A DNA stretch of 64,000 nucleotides from Clostridiales bacterium (GCA_025757645.1 CP107216.1:557501-621500), one strand, 5' to 3'; positions 35,061 through 47,057 are shown, numbered from the stretch's first letter. Numbers and translations: made by a program. Notes: generated by a model not told the origin, from the sequence alone.

Positions 35061-35903
35061 ATGAAGATCAAAATTTCTGCCGACAGCACGTGCGATCTTT
35101 CGCCGGAGCTGATCGAGCGCTACCACATCGGCATCACGCCGCTGTACATCATCCGCGGCGAGGAGACCCTGCGCGACGGCATCGACGTGCGTCCCGAGGA
35201 GCTCTACGAGTACGCAAATGTCACGGGCAAGCTCTGCAAGACCGCGGCGGTGAACGTGTCGGACTATCTGGCGTACTTCGCCGCGTGCCGGGAGGAATAT
35301 GACGCCGTGATCCACTTCACGATCTCGAGCGACATGTCCGCCTGCTACCAGAACGCCTGCATCGCGGCGCAGGAGTTTACGAACGTCTACCCCGTGGACT
35401 CGCGCAACCTCTCGACCGGCATCGGCCACCTGGTGCTCGACGCGGCCGAGATGGCCGAACAGGGCATGGACGCGGCCGACATCGCATCGGCGCTGGAGAA
35501 AAAGCGCGAGAAGCTCGATGTCAGCTTCGTGATCGACACGCTGGAGTATCTCAAGCGCGGCGGCCGCTGCTCGGCGCTCGTGGCCATGAGCGCCAACCTC
35601 CTGCACCTCAAGCCGTGCATCGAGGTCAAGGACGGCAAGATGGGCGTCGGCCACAAGTACCGCGGCAAGCTCGAAAAGTGCTACGTGCAGTACATCGAGG
35701 AGCGGCTCAAGGGCCGCGACGACATCGACTGCCATCGCATCTTCATCACGGACTCCGGCTGTGACGAGGCCACGTGGCGGGAGCTCGAGCGTGTCGTGCG
35801 CGCGTGCCAGCCGTTCGAGGAGGTCATCCACACGCGGGCCGGCTGCACGGTGTCGAACCACTGCGGACCCGGCTGCATGGGCATTTTGTACTATCACAAG
35901 TAA
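35061..35903 (+). CDS. DegV-family fatty-acid-binding protein
   Basis: A 280-residue DegV protein. The opening KIKISADSTCDLSPELIERY is the family start. It is followed by VYPVDSRNLSTGIGHLVLDA (the SxxxSxG-type lipid-carboxylate site region) and FVIDTLEYLKRGGRCSALVA. The C-terminal TRAGCTVSNHCGPGCMGILY is also typical. DegV/FakB proteins present bound fatty acid to FakA kinase for phospholipid synthesis; no fakA is nearby, and whether this copy is a FakB cannot be told. It has its own promoter and terminator between divergent miaA and convergent mutL. Confidence 0.92.
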   Translation: MKIKISADSTCDLSPELIERYHIGITPLYIIRGEETLRDGIDVRPEELYEYANVTGKLCKTAAVNVSDYLAYFAACREEYDAVIHFTISSDMSACYQNACIAAQEFTNVYPVDSRNLSTGIGHLVLDAAEMAEQGMDAADIASALEKKREKLDVSFVIDTLEYLKRGGRCSALVAMSANLLHLKPCIEVKDGKMGVGHKYRGKLEKCYVQYIEERLKGRDDIDCHRIFITDSGCDEATWRELERVVRACQPFEEVIHTRAGCTVSNHCGPGCMGILYYHK

Positions 35904-35922
35904 ACGAAGCTGTGCAGGCTGA

Positions 35923-35958
35923 CAGGGAGCGCGTTCCGGCGCTCCCTGCTTCTTTTTT
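35923..35958 (+). terminator. Terminator after degV
   Basis: CAGGGAGCGC and GCGCTCCCTG pair, followed by CTTCTTTTTT. Its T-run overlaps the mutL stop codon of the converging gene. Confidence 0.9.
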
Positions 35959-37879
35959 AAACAATGCGCTTGAAGAGCTTGTCCAGCTCCCGGCGCGTGA
36001 GCGTCACGGCGACGGGGCGGCCGTGCGGGCAGTATTTCACCTCGCCCGCGCACACCGCGTCCGCCAGACGCAGCAGCTCCTCGGGTTCGGTCTGCCAGCC
36101 GGCCTTGATGGCAGCCTTGCACGCCACGGTCTTGAGCACCTCGTCGCGCACGGATTGCGCGTCCATGTGCGCGCCGTGGCGCAGCTGCGCGCAGATCTCC
36201 TCGAGCGCGGGCAGTGCGTCCGCCGCGTCGAGCTGCGCGGGCACGCCGCGCAGAATGTAATCATTGCGGCCGAACGGCTCGAGCGTGAAGCCGAGCTCCG
36301 CGAGCACGTTGCCGTACTGCTGCAGCACGTCGGCATCGCTCGCGTCCGGCGTGAAGGGCAGCGGCTCGAGCAGCGTCTGCGACGGGATGTCGGCAGGGCT
36401 CTGCCGCAGGCGGTCAAAGTTGATGCGCTCGTGCGCCGCGTGCTTGTCAATGAGGATGAGCGTCTCGCCCTTTTCGACGAGGATGTACGTGTGCATCGCC
36501 TCGCCGATCAGGCGGGCGGGCGGCTCGGCCGGGGGCGCGGCGCTCTCGAGCGGGGAGGGCGTTTCCGCCTCCGGCTCGATGGCGGTCTGCACGATCTGCG
36601 CGGCCGGCATAGCCGGCTCGGGTGCGGCCGGTGTGGCCGGCATGGGGCACGCGGGCGCGGAAAACACCGGCGGCGGGGTCACGCGCGGCGCGGCGAAGGC
36701 CGACGCCGTCGGCGAGCGGAGCGCGGCCGTCTCCTCCGCCGGGGCGGCGGGGGCATAGGTGCGCGCGGGCGCAAATGCCGGCGCTGCGGGCGCGGCCGGG
36801 GCTGCTTTCGGCGCAGCCGGCACGAACGGGTCTGCCTTCGGCGCGGGCGCCGGTCTGGCAGCCGCCTTCGCCAGCGTGGTCACAGGCGCTTTTTCCGCTT
36901 CGAGCGCGGCGCGCGCGCCGTAATACACAGCGTCAAACACCGCGCGCTCGTGCGTGAACTTTACCTCGGTCTTGGCCGGGTGGACGTTCACGTCCACGGC
37001 CGCACAGCTGAGCTCCACATACAGCACGCACGCGGGGAAGCGGCCCACGAGCAGCGTGTTGCGGTAGGCCTGTTCGAGCGCGGCCTGCAGTGCGGCGGAG
37101 CGGATCCACCGGCCGTTGCAGAAGAAGTACTGCTGCGCGCGGCTGCCGCGCCCGGCGGCGGGCGAGGAGATGAAGCCGTGCACGCGCGCGCCGTCGGCCT
37201 CGCCCTCGCAGGGCAGCAGGCTCATGGCGAGGTCGCGCCCGAGCAGACTGTAGACGCAGCTGTCGAGCTTGTTGTCACCGGGGGAGAAGAAGACCTCCTC
37301 CCCGTCGCGGATGCAGCGCACGGACACGTCCGGCCGGCCGAGCGCGCACCGCAGCGCGGCGGCGGCGCAGGCCGCGCCTTCCGCGCGGTCGGACTTCAGG
37401 AATTTGCGCCGCGCGGGCGTGTTGAAAAACAGGTCGCGCACGATCATCGTCGTGCCCTCGGGGCAGCCGGTCTCGTACATGTCCTGAATGTCGCCCGCGT
37501 CGAGCGTCATGTGCGTGCCGGATGCCGTGCCGCGCTGCCGCGTCGTGAGCGTGATGTGCGACACGGCGCTGATCGCGGCCAGCGCCTCGCCGCGAAAGCC
37601 CATCGTGCCGATGGCCTCGAGCCCCTGCTCGTCGTGCAGCTTGCTCGTCGCGTGGCGCAAAAACGCGATGCCTGCGTCCTCGGGCGCCATGCCGCAGCCG
37701 TCGTCCGTCACGCGCAGATACGTCGCGCCGCCGCCGCGCAGCTCCACCGTCACGGTGCGGGCCCCAGCGTCAAATGCGTTTTCCACCAGCTCCTTGACCA
37801 CGGAGGCGGGCCGCTCCACGACCTCGCCCGCGGCGATCAGATCCGCCAGATGCGGAGAGAGAATTTGAATATCGGGCAT
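35957..37879 (-). CDS. mutL: DNA mismatch repair protein MutL (endonuclease type)
   Basis: A 640-residue GHKL ATPase. N-terminal motifs LIAAGEVVERPASVVKELVE, DAGARTVTVEL, and DDGCGMAPEDAGIAFLRHAT with TMGFRGEALAAI bind ATP. A Pro/Ala-rich linker covers residues ~330–440. The C-terminal domain has DKHAAHERINF (~residue 478) and CPHGRPVAVTL (~616), the metal-site motifs of nicking MutL, consistent with a MutH-less mismatch repair system. The linker is long and of very biased composition. AAGGAGGGC precedes the ATG. It is divergent from miaB. Confidence 0.95.
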   Translation of the reverse strand: MPDIQILSPHLADLIAAGEVVERPASVVKELVENAFDAGARTVTVELRGGGATYLRVTDDGCGMAPEDAGIAFLRHATSKLHDEQGLEAIGTMGFRGEALAAISAVSHITLTTRQRGTASGTHMTLDAGDIQDMYETGCPEGTTMIVRDLFFNTPARRKFLKSDRAEGAACAAAALRCALGRPDVSVRCIRDGEEVFFSPGDNKLDSCVYSLLGRDLAMSLLPCEGEADGARVHGFISSPAAGRGSRAQQYFFCNGRWIRSAALQAALEQAYRNTLLVGRFPACVLYVELSCAAVDVNVHPAKTEVKFTHERAVFDAVYYGARAALEAEKAPVTTLAKAAARPAPAPKADPFVPAAPKAAPAAPAAPAFAPARTYAPAAPAEETAALRSPTASAFAAPRVTPPPVFSAPACPMPATPAAPEPAMPAAQIVQTAIEPEAETPSPLESAAPPAEPPARLIGEAMHTYILVEKGETLILIDKHAAHERINFDRLRQSPADIPSQTLLEPLPFTPDASDADVLQQYGNVLAELGFTLEPFGRNDYILRGVPAQLDAADALPALEEICAQLRHGAHMDAQSVRDEVLKTVACKAAIKAGWQTEPEELLRLADAVCAGEVKYCPHGRPVAVTLTRRELDKLFKRIV

Positions 37880-38031
37880 CGTTTGCCCTCCTTTAAGTAC
37901 AGTCCATGGGGCGCGTGCGCCCCGCGCGTATATTATAAAGGATTGTCATTGAAAATTCCACCGCGAAATGCTACAATATTCTATCACACTTCAAATTTTA
38001 TCCGGCCAGGCCGGACAGGCAGGAGCATCGC

Positions 38032-39444
38032 ATGAGCTATCAGAGAACGGAGATCCCCGAATCGGACATCCAGCACCAGATGGATATCTGCGCGCAGCTG
38101 CGCGCGCACTTTACCGCCGGCGGCCGCCAGCCGCTGGCCATGGTCGATACCTACGGCTGCCAGCAGAACGAGGCCGACAGCGAAAAGCTGCGCGGTTATC
38201 TGCGCGCCATGGGCTTTGATTTCACACAGGACGAATTCGCGGCCGACGTCGTCGTCATGAACACCTGCGCCGTGCGCGAGCACGCCGAGACGCGCGTGTT
38301 CGGCAACGTCGGCGCGCTGACGCATACCAAGGCGCGCAACCCCAACCAGATCATCGCGGTCTGCGGCTGCATGGCGCAGCAGGCGCATGTGGCCGAGAAG
38401 CTGAAAAAGTCCTACCGCATCGTCGACCTCGTCTTCGGCCCGCATGAGCTGTGGCGCTTCCCGGAGCTGCTGCGCACCGTCTGCACCGAGCACCGGCGGG
38501 TGTTCGCCATCGCGCCGGCGGACGGCAGCGTGGCCGAGGGCATCCCCCAGCAGCGCGACGGCAGCGTCAAGGCATGGCTGTCGATCATGTACGGGTGCAA
38601 CAACTTCTGCACCTACTGCATCGTGCCGTATGTGCGCGGGCGCGAGCGCTCCCGCCACCCGGACGAGATCGAGCGCGAGGCGCGCGAGCTCGTCGCGGCG
38701 GGATATAAGGACATCACGCTCCTGGGGCAGAACGTCGACTCCTACGGCCGCGACCTCGACGAGGACGTGGACTTTGCCGACCTCATCCGGCGGCTCAACG
38801 CCATCCCGGGCGACTTTGTCATCCGCTTCATGAGCAGCCACCCGAAGGACGCGACGGAAAAGCTCTTTCGCGCCATGGCCGAGTGCGAAAAGTGCGCGCA
38901 CCAGATGCACTTGCCCGTGCAGAGCGGCAACGACCGCGTCCTGCACGCGATGAACCGCGGCTACACGCGCGAGAAATATCTGGCGCAGGTGGCGCTCGCG
39001 CGGCAGTACATGCCCGATCTTGTGCTCACGACGGACATCATCGTGGGTTTCCCCGGCGAGACGGACGCCGAATTTGACGACACGCTCTCGCTCATCGAGA
39101 CTGTGCGCTACGACGCGATGTTCACCTTCATCTACTCGCCGCGCGTCGGCACGCCGGCGGCGAAGATGCCCGACCCCTACACCCGCGCGCAGAAGCAGGT
39201 GCGCTTTGACGCGCTCGTCGCGGCGGCCAACCGCATCTCGGAGGAAAAGCACCGCGCCTATGAGGGCAGCGTGCAGCGCGTGCTCGTCGACGGGGCCGAT
39301 GGCCGGGGCGACCATCCGCTCACGGCGCGCACGAAGGGCGGCCGCCTCGTGCATATGCGCGGGGACGCATCCCTTGTCGGCCGGTTCGTGGACGTGAAGA
39401 TCACCGGAAGCAACACCTGGGCGCTCTATGGCGAGGAGGTATGA
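38032..39444 (+). CDS. miaB: tRNA-2-methylthio-N6-dimethylallyladenosine synthase
   Basis: A 470-residue methylthiotransferase that modifies i6A37 made by MiaA. The N-terminal MTTase domain holds three cluster-binding cysteines in DTYGCQQNEADSEKL, MNTCAVREHAETRVFG and VCGCMAQQ. The radical-SAM CxxxCxxC is Cys189/193/196 in MYGCNNFCTYCIVPYVRGRE. The C-terminal TRAM domain ends LVGRFVDVKITGSNTW. The ATG is preceded by GGCAGGAGCATCGC. The mutS gene begins 3 bases after its stop, so the two are co-transcribed. Confidence 0.96.
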   Translation: MSYQRTEIPESDIQHQMDICAQLRAHFTAGGRQPLAMVDTYGCQQNEADSEKLRGYLRAMGFDFTQDEFAADVVVMNTCAVREHAETRVFGNVGALTHTKARNPNQIIAVCGCMAQQAHVAEKLKKSYRIVDLVFGPHELWRFPELLRTVCTEHRRVFAIAPADGSVAEGIPQQRDGSVKAWLSIMYGCNNFCTYCIVPYVRGRERSRHPDEIEREARELVAAGYKDITLLGQNVDSYGRDLDEDVDFADLIRRLNAIPGDFVIRFMSSHPKDATEKLFRAMAECEKCAHQMHLPVQSGNDRVLHAMNRGYTREKYLAQVALARQYMPDLVLTTDIIVGFPGETDAEFDDTLSLIETVRYDAMFTFIYSPRVGTPAAKMPDPYTRAQKQVRFDALVAAANRISEEKHRAYEGSVQRVLVDGADGRGDHPLTARTKGGRLVHMRGDASLVGRFVDVKITGSNTWALYGEEV

Positions 39445-39447
39445 CGC

Positions 39448-42054
<2,607 letters not shown>

Positions 42055-42055
42055 C

Positions 42056-42760
42056 GTGGAACATCCCAACACGGCGTGGACAGACCCCATGCCGCGCGGC
42101 GCGCGCATCGCGGGCTGGGTGTATTTCCCCATCCATGCGGTCGTGCTGCCGCTGACGCTCGGTATGCTGCTCCTGGCGGTGCTCGGTGAGCTGCCGTCGG
42201 ACGTGACGTGCAACGTTTTGTACTATCTCTGCGGCCTTGTGTTCACGCTCATCGCCATGTGGCGGTTTCTGCGCCGCAGCTTTGACACGATGGTCGGCAG
42301 CATCCTGCGCTGCCTCGGCATGATGTTTGCCGCCTACGGCATCGACGTGCTGCTCTCGCTCGTGCTGCAGCTCGGCACGAGCCTCATCGGCGAGCTGCCC
42401 GTGCCGAACAACGATGCCGTGACCGGCCTCGCCCGGACGGACTACAAGCGCATGATCGCCGTCGCGGTGCTCATGGCGCCGCTCGTGGAGGAGTGCCTGT
42501 TTCGCGGCGTGGTCTTCGGCACGATCCGGCCGAAGAGCCGCTTTTGGGCCTATGCCGCGTCGATCGCGCTCTTCTCGCTCTACCATGTCTGGCAGTATGT
42601 GCTCGTGTATCAGGATCCGAAGCTGCTGCTCTCGGCGCTGGCGTATGTGCCGGTGTCGGCCGCGCTCACGTTCTGCTATGAGCAGACGCGCTCGATCTGG
42701 TCGCCGGTGTTTTTCCACATGTGCATCAACGCGCTCTCACTCACGGTGCTCGCCGGGTGA
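42056..42760 (+). CDS. CPBP-family intramembrane glutamic protease (Abi/CAAX-like)
   Basis: A 234-residue membrane protein with about 6–7 hydrophobic segments. It has the three CPBP motifs: EECLFRGVVFG (EExxxR, near residue 142), FSLYHVWQYV (FxxxH, near 174) and FFHMCINALS (HxxxN/B type, near 220). Family members cleave within the membrane or act in bacteriocin self-immunity; the substrate is unknown. The start is taken as GTG 42056, one base after the mutS stop, with GCGAGGGG upstream. The track-style start inside mutS would add residues without homology. Confidence 0.88.
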   Translation: MEHPNTAWTDPMPRGARIAGWVYFPIHAVVLPLTLGMLLLAVLGELPSDVTCNVLYYLCGLVFTLIAMWRFLRRSFDTMVGSILRCLGMMFAAYGIDVLLSLVLQLGTSLIGELPVPNNDAVTGLARTDYKRMIAVAVLMAPLVEECLFRGVVFGTIRPKSRFWAYAASIALFSLYHVWQYVLVYQDPKLLLSALAYVPVSAALTFCYEQTRSIWSPVFFHMCINALSLTVLAG

Positions 42761-42770
42761 GGGCAGAAAA

Positions 42771-42805
42771 AACCGCCGCTTTCCGAAGAGGAAAGCGGCG
42801 GTTTT
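42771..42805 (+). terminator. Terminator after miaB–mutS–CPBP operon
   Basis: AACCGCCGCTTTCC and GGAAAGCGGCGGTT form a perfect 14-bp stem around GAAGA, ending in TTTTGAG. Confidence 0.92.
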
Positions 42806-42809
42806 GAGT

Positions 42810-42980
42810 TTGTCGGAAAAACCGGAGGTTTTCCAGACAAAAGGCTTGCAGTCTGCTGCGCGCAGAATTTGTGTGCCTGTGGCGCACAAATTCCACACTT
42901 GCAGTCTGAGCAGTATTTTCTCTCACGCACATGTCGCGCGAGAAAATGATTGCACTTTTTTGCCGCCTGCGGGCGGCAAA
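42810..42980. repeat. Array of four hairpins with a direct repeat
   Basis: H1 42810–42840 has arms TTGTC-GGAAAA and TTTTCC-GACAA. H2 42865–42893 is a 13-bp stem, GAATTTGTGTGCC with GGCGCACAAATTC. H3 42915–42947 has arms ATTTTCTC and GAGAAAAT. H4 42959–42980 has arms TTTGCCGCC and GGCGGCAAA. CTTGCAGTCTG occurs at 42845 and 42898, on either side of H2. No ORF. It could be a structured RNA, a REP-like element or transcript-end structures. Confidence 0.7.
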
Positions 42981-42995
42981 CTCTGCGAGGCTTTT

Positions 42996-43481
42996 TTATA
43001 CTTCTTTTTTCTCGTACACGCAAAACTGATAGCCCACGCCGTCGTGCTCCGCGCGCGGCTCGGCGGATACGCAGCGCCACGCGGGGTCGGCGTCCAGATC
43101 CGGAAAAAACACGTCCGAGTGGGGCGCGGCGTCGATTTTCGTGACGTATACGCGCGTCAGGTGGGGGAACATCTGCCGAAACACGCTGTCTCCGCCGATG
43201 ACGAAGCAGCGGTCATACTGCGCGGCGGCGGCCGCGGCCTCCGCCTGGGAGTGTACCACCTGCGCGCCCTCGATCACGATGTTCTGCCGCGTGAGCACGA
43301 GGTTTTCGCGCCCCGGCAGCGGCCTGCCGCCCGGAAAATCGTCCAGCGTGCGTCGGCCGACGATCACGGCCGCGCCCATCGTCAGCTCGCGGAAGCGGCG
43401 GCGGTCGGCCGGGATCACGAGCGGCTGCGTGCCCTTGGCCCCGATGCCCCAGTCGGCATAGACGGCGACGATCGCATCCAT
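42996..43481 (-). CDS. folA: Dihydrofolate reductase
   Basis: A 161-residue NADPH-dependent reductase that regenerates tetrahydrofolate after thymidylate synthesis. Family marks: MDAIVAVYADWGIGAKGTQP with the substrate loop, RRRFRELTMGAAVIVGRRTL (the TxGxxvimGRrT block), DDFPGGRPLPGRENLVLTR, and CFVIGGDSVFRQMFPHLTRV. Full length. GGGGGACTGAGCC precedes the ATG. It begins 13 bases after thyA, so thyA–folA form one transcript. Confidence 0.95.
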   Translation of the reverse strand: MDAIVAVYADWGIGAKGTQPLVIPADRRRFRELTMGAAVIVGRRTLDDFPGGRPLPGRENLVLTRQNIVIEGAQVVHSQAEAAAAAAQYDRCFVIGGDSVFRQMFPHLTRVYVTKIDAAPHSDVFFPDLDADPAWRCVSAEPRAEHDGVGYQFCVYEKKEV

Positions 43482-43494
43482 GGCTCAGTCCCCC

Positions 43495-44328
43495 TTACAC
43501 CGCGATGGGGATCTTCCCCGTGAACTCGCTGTATTCGTACCCCTCGACGCGGAAGCTGTCGCGGGTGAAGGCGTAAAAATCGTGCACGTCCGGGTCGATG
43601 AAAAACTGCGGTGCCGGTTTCGGCTCGTTCTGGATCAGCTGCTCGATGACCGGCACGTGGCGGTCGTAGATGTGCGCGTCGGCAATGACGTGCACCAGCT
43701 CGCCCGCCTGCAGACCGGACACCTGCGCGAACATGTGCACGAGCACGGCGTACTGCACGACGTTCCAGTTGTTCGCCGCGAGCATGTCCTGGCTGCGCTG
43801 GTTGAGGATGGCGTTGAGCGTGTTGCCCGAGACGTTGAACGTCATCGAGTACGCGCACGGATAGAGCGCCATCTCGTGCAGATCCTCGAACGTATAAATA
43901 TTCGTCAGGATGCGGCGGGAGGCAGGGTTGTGCTTCAGGTCGTAGAGCACGCGGTCCACCTGGTCGAATTCACCCTCGGGATACTGGTGCTTGACGCCGA
44001 GCTGGTAGCCGTAGGCCTTGCCGATCGAGCCGGTCTCGTCGGCCCACTGATCCCAGATGTGGCCGCGCAGGTCGTGGATGTTGTTCGACTTCTGCTGCCA
44101 GATCCACAGCAGCTCGTCCACGGCGGTCTTCCAGTAGGTCCGCCGCAACGTCAGCAGCGGAAATTCTTTGGACAGGTCATAGCGGTTGACGATGCCGAAC
44201 TTTTTGACCGTGTGCGCCGGCGCGCCGTCGTCCTCCCAGTGGGGGCGCACCGCCTGATCGGTGTCCCAGACGCCGTGCGTCAGAATGTCGCGGCAGTTGC
44301 GGATAAAGACCTCGTCTGCGTAGCTCAT
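43495..44328 (-). CDS. thyA: Thymidylate synthase
   Basis: A 277-residue enzyme that methylates dUMP to dTMP with methylene-THF. The catalytic Cys158 is in LYPCAYSMTFNV. Also visible are the phosphate-binding NPASRRILTN, LNQRSQDMLAANNWNVVQYA, and FIDPDVHDFYAFTRDSF. I set the start at ATG 44328 (MSYADEVF) with GAAAGGAGCC upstream; the longer open frame adds low-homology residues. The folA product recycles its folate by-product. A good minus-strand promoter lies at 44364–44392. Confidence 0.96.
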   Translation of the reverse strand: MSYADEVFIRNCRDILTHGVWDTDQAVRPHWEDDGAPAHTVKKFGIVNRYDLSKEFPLLTLRRTYWKTAVDELLWIWQQKSNNIHDLRGHIWDQWADETGSIGKAYGYQLGVKHQYPEGEFDQVDRVLYDLKHNPASRRILTNIYTFEDLHEMALYPCAYSMTFNVSGNTLNAILNQRSQDMLAANNWNVVQYAVLVHMFAQVSGLQAGELVHVIADAHIYDRHVPVIEQLIQNEPKPAPQFFIDPDVHDFYAFTRDSFRVEGYEYSEFTGKIPIAV

Positions 44329-44363
44329 CGTTCGGCTCCTTTCAAATAACACTTTGAAACAAT

Positions 44364-44392
44364 AGTTTATCATATTATCTGAAGCGTTGTAA
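44364..44392 (-). promoter_or_regulatory. Predicted thyA–folA promoter
   Basis: Minus strand −35 TTACAA (44392–44387), 17-base spacer, −10 TAAACT (44369–44364), about 35 bases before the thyA start. Confidence 0.6.
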
Positions 44393-44528
44393 ATGGGAAA
44401 AAGAAGAAAACGGTGTCTGCTTCGGTTATTTGACAAATGTGGCAAAAATGACGAATAATTTTGTTCAAATTGCGCGCCGGATTTGCCGCACTTTTTGCGC
44501 AAAGCCCATCCCAATTTTTCTCATGGGA

Positions 44529-44537
44529 TGCTATAAT
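44529..44537 (+). promoter_or_regulatory. Extended −10 promoter of 5'-nucleotidase gene
   Basis: TG-C-TATAAT, a perfect extended −10, lies 43 bases before the start. No convincing −35 is visible, which is acceptable for this promoter class. Confidence 0.6.
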
Positions 44538-44579
44538 CAAAACAGCGATACCCCAAATTCAAAAAATGGAGGATATCAC

Positions 44580-47036
44580 ATGAAGCACACGAAGAAACTG
44601 CTTTCGCTGCTGCTGGTGCTGTGCCTGATCCTGAGTCTGTCGTGCACGGCATTTGCAGCTGACGAGGCAAAGCCGCTCACCGGCAAGACCGTCATCCTGC
44701 ACTCGAACGACGTGCACGGTGCGATCGACCTGTATGCGGCCATGGCATCCCTGAAGGCAGACTATGAGGCGCAGGGCGCCGAGGTCATCCTGGCCGACGC
44801 CGGCGACTACAGTCAGGGCACCGTCTACGTCAGCGTCCATAAGGGCGCGGACGCGGTGACGATGATGAACGCCACCGGCTACGATGTGGCCACCATCGGC
44901 AACCATGAGTTCGACTACGGCTATGCCCAGCTGGCGGAGAACATGAAGGCTGCCAAGTTCAAGGTCCTGTGCGCCGACGTGCTCGGCGCCGACGGCAAGA
45001 CCATTTTCGATGCCAACACCATCATCGAAAAGGGCGGCGTGAAGATCGGCTTCTTCGGTCTCGAGACGCCCGAAGCGCAGACCAAGGCCAACCCGAAGCT
45101 GATCGAGGGCCTGAAGTTCCTCGCGGGCAAGGACGGCAAAGAGCTCTATGCCTGCGCGGATGCGCAGGTCAAAGCCCTCAAGGAGCAGGGCGCAGACCTC
45201 GTCGTCTGCCTCGCGCACCTGGGCGTGGACGAGAGCTCCGAGCCCTATACCTCCTATGATCTGGCCGCGAATGTGGAGGGCATCGACTTCATCATCGACG
45301 GCCACTCCCACAGCGTGATCACCGCCGGCCCGAACGGCGAGGCCATCCAGTCCACGGGCACGGCTTTTGCCAACATCGGCGTCATCACCATTGACAACGC
45401 CACGAAGAAGATCGTCGGCAACGAGCTCAAGGGCATCTGGCACAAGGAGAAGGTCGAAGGCAAGGACGTCACCGTCGTTGACTACAAAACGCGCGATGAG
45501 AAGGTCGCCGCGGCCGCCAAGGCCATCATCGACCCCATCGACAAGGCCTATGGCGAGAAGTTTGCCGTCAGCAAGGTCACGCTCAACGGCGCGAAGGCCC
45601 CCAACGGCAACCGTGACTCTGAGACCAACCTCGGCGACCTGATCACGGACGCCATGCTCTGGAAGATCCGCAGCGACGCCACGATCAAGGTCCCGGTGGA
45701 GAACGTGGTCGCCATCACGAACGGCGGCGGCATCCGCGCGACCGTCAAGGCGGGCGACATCACCAAGAAGGACATCAACACCGTGCTGCCGTTCGGCAAC
45801 ACGCTGGCAGTTGTTTACGTGACCGGCGCCGAGTTGCTCGAGGCGCTCGAGGCCAGTACTTTCTGCACGCCGGAATCCCTCGGCGGCTTCCCGCAGGCGG
45901 CGGGCGTGACCTTCATGGTCAAGACCTATGAGAAGTATGACGCGAATCCGGATCCCTATCCCAAATCCACCTACTACGGCCCGAAGAGCATCCAGCGCGT
46001 GACCATTGACAACGTCAACGGCAAGGCGTTTGACCCGACGGCTACCTACGCTGTCGTCACGAACAACTTCGTGGCCGGTGGCGGCGACACCTACTACGCC
46101 TTCGCGGCGGCGACCGACCAGTTCGACACCGGCCTGCCGCTGGACGAGGTGGTCATGGAATACATTACAGAGGTGCTTGGCGGTGTCATCGGCGAGGAAT
46201 ATGCCCTGCCGGGCGACCGCATCGTGAGAGCGGCGTCCGCTGAAGAGCTGGAGGCCCGCGGGACGTTCCTGGAGAATATGAGCCTGCTGTGTGACCTGAC
46301 GGCGTACACGGAAGACTCCGTCCAGGGCGTGAAGGCGGCCTATGCGGCCTACAAGGCGGCGAAGACGACGGAAGCGGTCGAGGCGGCCACGGCCGACCTG
46401 CTCAAGGCCATGCCGAAGCTGGTCTTTGTGCCCAACACCTTCACCGATGCGCAGAGCGGCTGGTACAAGGCGGCTGTCGATTTCGCACAGGCTTCCGGCC
46501 TGATGAACGGCATGACCGCGACCGAGTTTGCGCCGAACGTGACGACGACCCGCGCCATGGTCGCGCAGGTGCTCTACCGGCTCGCCGGTTCGCCGACCGT
46601 GGAGAGAACGGGCGCATTTGCGGACGTTGCTCCGGGTGCGTGGTATTACGATGCCATGCTCTGGGCCAGCAGCACCGGCATCCTGAAGGGCTATGAGGAC
46701 GGCACGTACCGTCCGGCGCGGGCCGTCAGCCGTCAGGAGATGGCGACCATCCTCTTGCGCATGGCCGATGTGAAGCTCGGCGCGGATCTGGTCGATGCGG
46801 CTCTGGCTGAGATCGCGGACGGCGGCAGCGTCGCTTCCTGGGCGAGAGCGGGCGTGGCGTTCTGCTACCTGGGCGGCATCATGAACGGCGTGGGCGGCGC
46901 GCACTTTGACCCGACCGGCATGCTCACGCGCGCGCAGCTTGCGCAGGTGTTCTTCAACCTCTACAACATCGGCATGGATGAAGTCATGAATTCCGGGGAA
47001 GATCCGGAGCCGGCTTCGTCGCTTCTGGCTGCGTGA
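44580..47036 (+). CDS. Secreted SLH-anchored 5'-nucleotidase/2',3'-cyclic phosphodiesterase
   Basis: An 818-residue cell-surface enzyme. The signal peptide KKLLSLLLVLCLILSLSCTA ends at AFA. The metallophosphatase domain has VILHSNDVHGAIDLY, LADAGDYSQGTVY, GNHEFDYG and a GHSH motif (IIDGHSHSVI). The 5'-nucleotidase C-terminal domain follows (NLGDLITDAMLW, ITNGGGIRATV, and later NNFVAGGGDTYYAFA). Three SLH repeats close the protein: FTDAQSGWYKAAVDFAQASG, FADVAPGAWYYDAMLWASST, and SVASWARAGVAFCYLGGIMN. It would dephosphorylate extracellular nucleotides for uptake while bound to the cell wall. ATG 44580 has GGAGG upstream; the preceding open frame contains the promoter. Confidence 0.94.
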   Translation: MKHTKKLLSLLLVLCLILSLSCTAFAADEAKPLTGKTVILHSNDVHGAIDLYAAMASLKADYEAQGAEVILADAGDYSQGTVYVSVHKGADAVTMMNATGYDVATIGNHEFDYGYAQLAENMKAAKFKVLCADVLGADGKTIFDANTIIEKGGVKIGFFGLETPEAQTKANPKLIEGLKFLAGKDGKELYACADAQVKALKEQGADLVVCLAHLGVDESSEPYTSYDLAANVEGIDFIIDGHSHSVITAGPNGEAIQSTGTAFANIGVITIDNATKKIVGNELKGIWHKEKVEGKDVTVVDYKTRDEKVAAAAKAIIDPIDKAYGEKFAVSKVTLNGAKAPNGNRDSETNLGDLITDAMLWKIRSDATIKVPVENVVAITNGGGIRATVKAGDITKKDINTVLPFGNTLAVVYVTGAELLEALEASTFCTPESLGGFPQAAGVTFMVKTYEKYDANPDPYPKSTYYGPKSIQRVTIDNVNGKAFDPTATYAVVTNNFVAGGGDTYYAFAAATDQFDTGLPLDEVVMEYITEVLGGVIGEEYALPGDRIVRAASAEELEARGTFLENMSLLCDLTAYTEDSVQGVKAAYAAYKAAKTTEAVEAATADLLKAMPKLVFVPNTFTDAQSGWYKAAVDFAQASGLMNGMTATEFAPNVTTTRAMVAQVLYRLAGSPTVERTGAFADVAPGAWYYDAMLWASSTGILKGYEDGTYRPARAVSRQEMATILLRMADVKLGADLVDAALAEIADGGSVASWARAGVAFCYLGGIMNGVGGAHFDPTGMLTRAQLAQVFFNLYNIGMDEVMNSGEDPEPASSLLAA

Positions 47037-47057
47037 TTTTTTGTATATGCATTTTTG

